A DNA stretch of 26,417 nucleotides from JBBQSN01 sp038213835 (GTDB lineage: Bacteria; Actinomycetota; Actinomycetes; Actinomycetales; CAWJMD01): positions 1-26,417 of the forward strand of contig JBBQSN010000023.1 in assembly GCA_038213835.1 (NCBI GenBank), read 5' to 3'. Shown here in pieces: positions 25,861-26,417 of the stretch. The position numbers and the translations under genes are program-made. How positions within the stretch are numbered: position 1 is the first letter of the stretch; each line of letters starts with the position of its first letter. The notes under the pieces were generated by a model. It ran no database searches and was not told the DNA's origin. It worked only from the letters and a program-made list of their open reading frames with translations.

Positions 25861-26417
25861 TCACAGCCTGACGGCGAGCAGGACGACGTCGGTCGTGGTG
25901 CCGTCCGGGGTCTGCCGCTGGACCTCGGCGACGCGCAGCACGCGCAGCCGGGCACCGGTCACGCGGGCGGCCAGGTCGATCCGGTCCAGCCGCAGCCGGT
26001 GGTCGCTCGGGCCTGCTGCGACCGGCGCGCTCGCGGAGTGACCGACGACGAGGAGCCGGCCGCCCGGAGCCACCCAGCGGGTGGCGCGCGCGAGGACCTC
26101 GGGCAGGTGGACGAACGACATCAGCACCAGGTCGTACCCGCCGCCCCCGGGCGGGGTCCACGCCCGTGCGTCGCCGACGCGGGCGTCGACCTCGAGACCG
26201 CGGCCGGTCGCGGTGCGCTGCAGCGTCTCGACCGCGACGCGGGAGAAGTCGACGGCCGTGACGTGCCAGCCGTTCTCGGCCAACCACAGGCTGTGACGCC
26301 CCGTCCCGCAGGCGATGTCGAGGACGCTGCCGGGCGGTTGGCCGGCCACGGTCTCGACCACCGCCGGGTGCGGCTCACGCGGGCCATCCGCCTCCCGGTG
26401 GCGCTCGTCCCAGGCGC
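25861..26417 (-). CDS. Class I SAM-dependent methyltransferase (5' end truncated by window)
   Basis: At least 185 residues are in frame; the true start lies beyond the right edge. The frame begins AWDERHREADGPREPHPAVVE, a typical N-terminus of small methyltransferases. Motif I is VLDIACGTGRHSLWLAENG, with motif II WHVTAVDFS. Later come ARVGDARAWTPP (adenine contact), YDLVLMSFVHLP and VAPGGRLLVVGH. A GTG (26361) inside the frame could mimic a start but would cut off the conserved beginning. It resembles the Tellurite/TehB-like or UbiE/COQ5-like small methyltransferases; the substrate cannot be told. It is convergent with the YczE-like gene across a hairpin. Confidence 0.88.
   Translation of the reverse strand, partial: AWDERHREADGPREPHPAVVETVAGQPPGSVLDIACGTGRHSLWLAENGWHVTAVDFSRVAVETLQRTATGRGLEVDARVGDARAWTPPGGGGYDLVLMSFVHLPEVLARATRWVAPGGRLLVVGHSASAPVAAGPSDHRLRLDRIDLAARVTGARLRVLRVAEVQRQTPDGTTTDVVLLAVRL

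Noticed and set aside
22890..25955. About 1000-codon minus-strand frame opposite cbs
   Set aside because: It is a shadow of cbs and the flanking genes; the real cbs motifs are on the plus strand and the composition of the frame is not protein-like.
25795..26041. Plus-strand frame opposite the methyltransferase
   Set aside because: It is antisense to clear SAM methyltransferase motifs and has no recognisable start signal.

Overview
The window is very GC-rich DNA with dense gene packing, many GTG starts, 4-base start/stop overlaps and TANNNT-type -10 boxes. Gene order and protein families point to a high-GC actinobacterium, most likely Nocardioides or another member of Propionibacteriales. That genus-level guess is inference; no rRNA is present.

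Left part (1-12 kb): a truncated secreted beta-propeller-like protein and the 23S rRNA methyltransferase RlmC lie on the minus strand, divergent from mfd. Then comes a conserved actinobacterial housekeeping run: mfd, mazG, eno, ftsB/divIC-like, DUF501 and ppx. The same order, with lpqU between mazG and eno, is known from Mycobacterium tuberculosis (Rv1020-Rv1026). Here lpqU is absent, and mazG is fused in frame to a predicted polymerase-beta-type nucleotidyltransferase (RlaP/PF10127-like).

Middle part (11.7-18.3 kb): a PadR regulator translationally coupled to a HAAS/DUF1700-like membrane protein; a convergent MFS transporter; a family-5 uracil-DNA glycosylase; a 73-nt tRNA with anticodon UAA but a short variable loop; a Bax inhibitor-1 family membrane protein; a small unknown gene coupled to a Tat-type esterase; and a TetR regulator divergent from an NAD(P)-dependent epimerase-like protein, with repeated palindromic operator candidates between them.

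Right part (18.4-26.4 kb): a thiolase, a cytochrome P450, an SGNH hydrolase and cystathionine beta-synthase. The thiolase/SGNH/cbs set recalls Rv1074c-Rv1075c-Rv1077 of M. tuberculosis, with the P450 inserted. These are followed by an MBL-fold hydrolase, a YczE/YitT-like membrane protein and a truncated SAM methyltransferase.

Themes across the window: many starts have a -10-like NANNNT hexamer exactly 6 nt upstream, suggesting leaderless mRNAs. Four convergent gene pairs overlap at their 3' ends. Several intergenic regions carry perfect inverted repeats. No CRISPR array, insertion sequence, prophage or clear mobile element was seen. No gene-free stretch exceeds about 300 bases.
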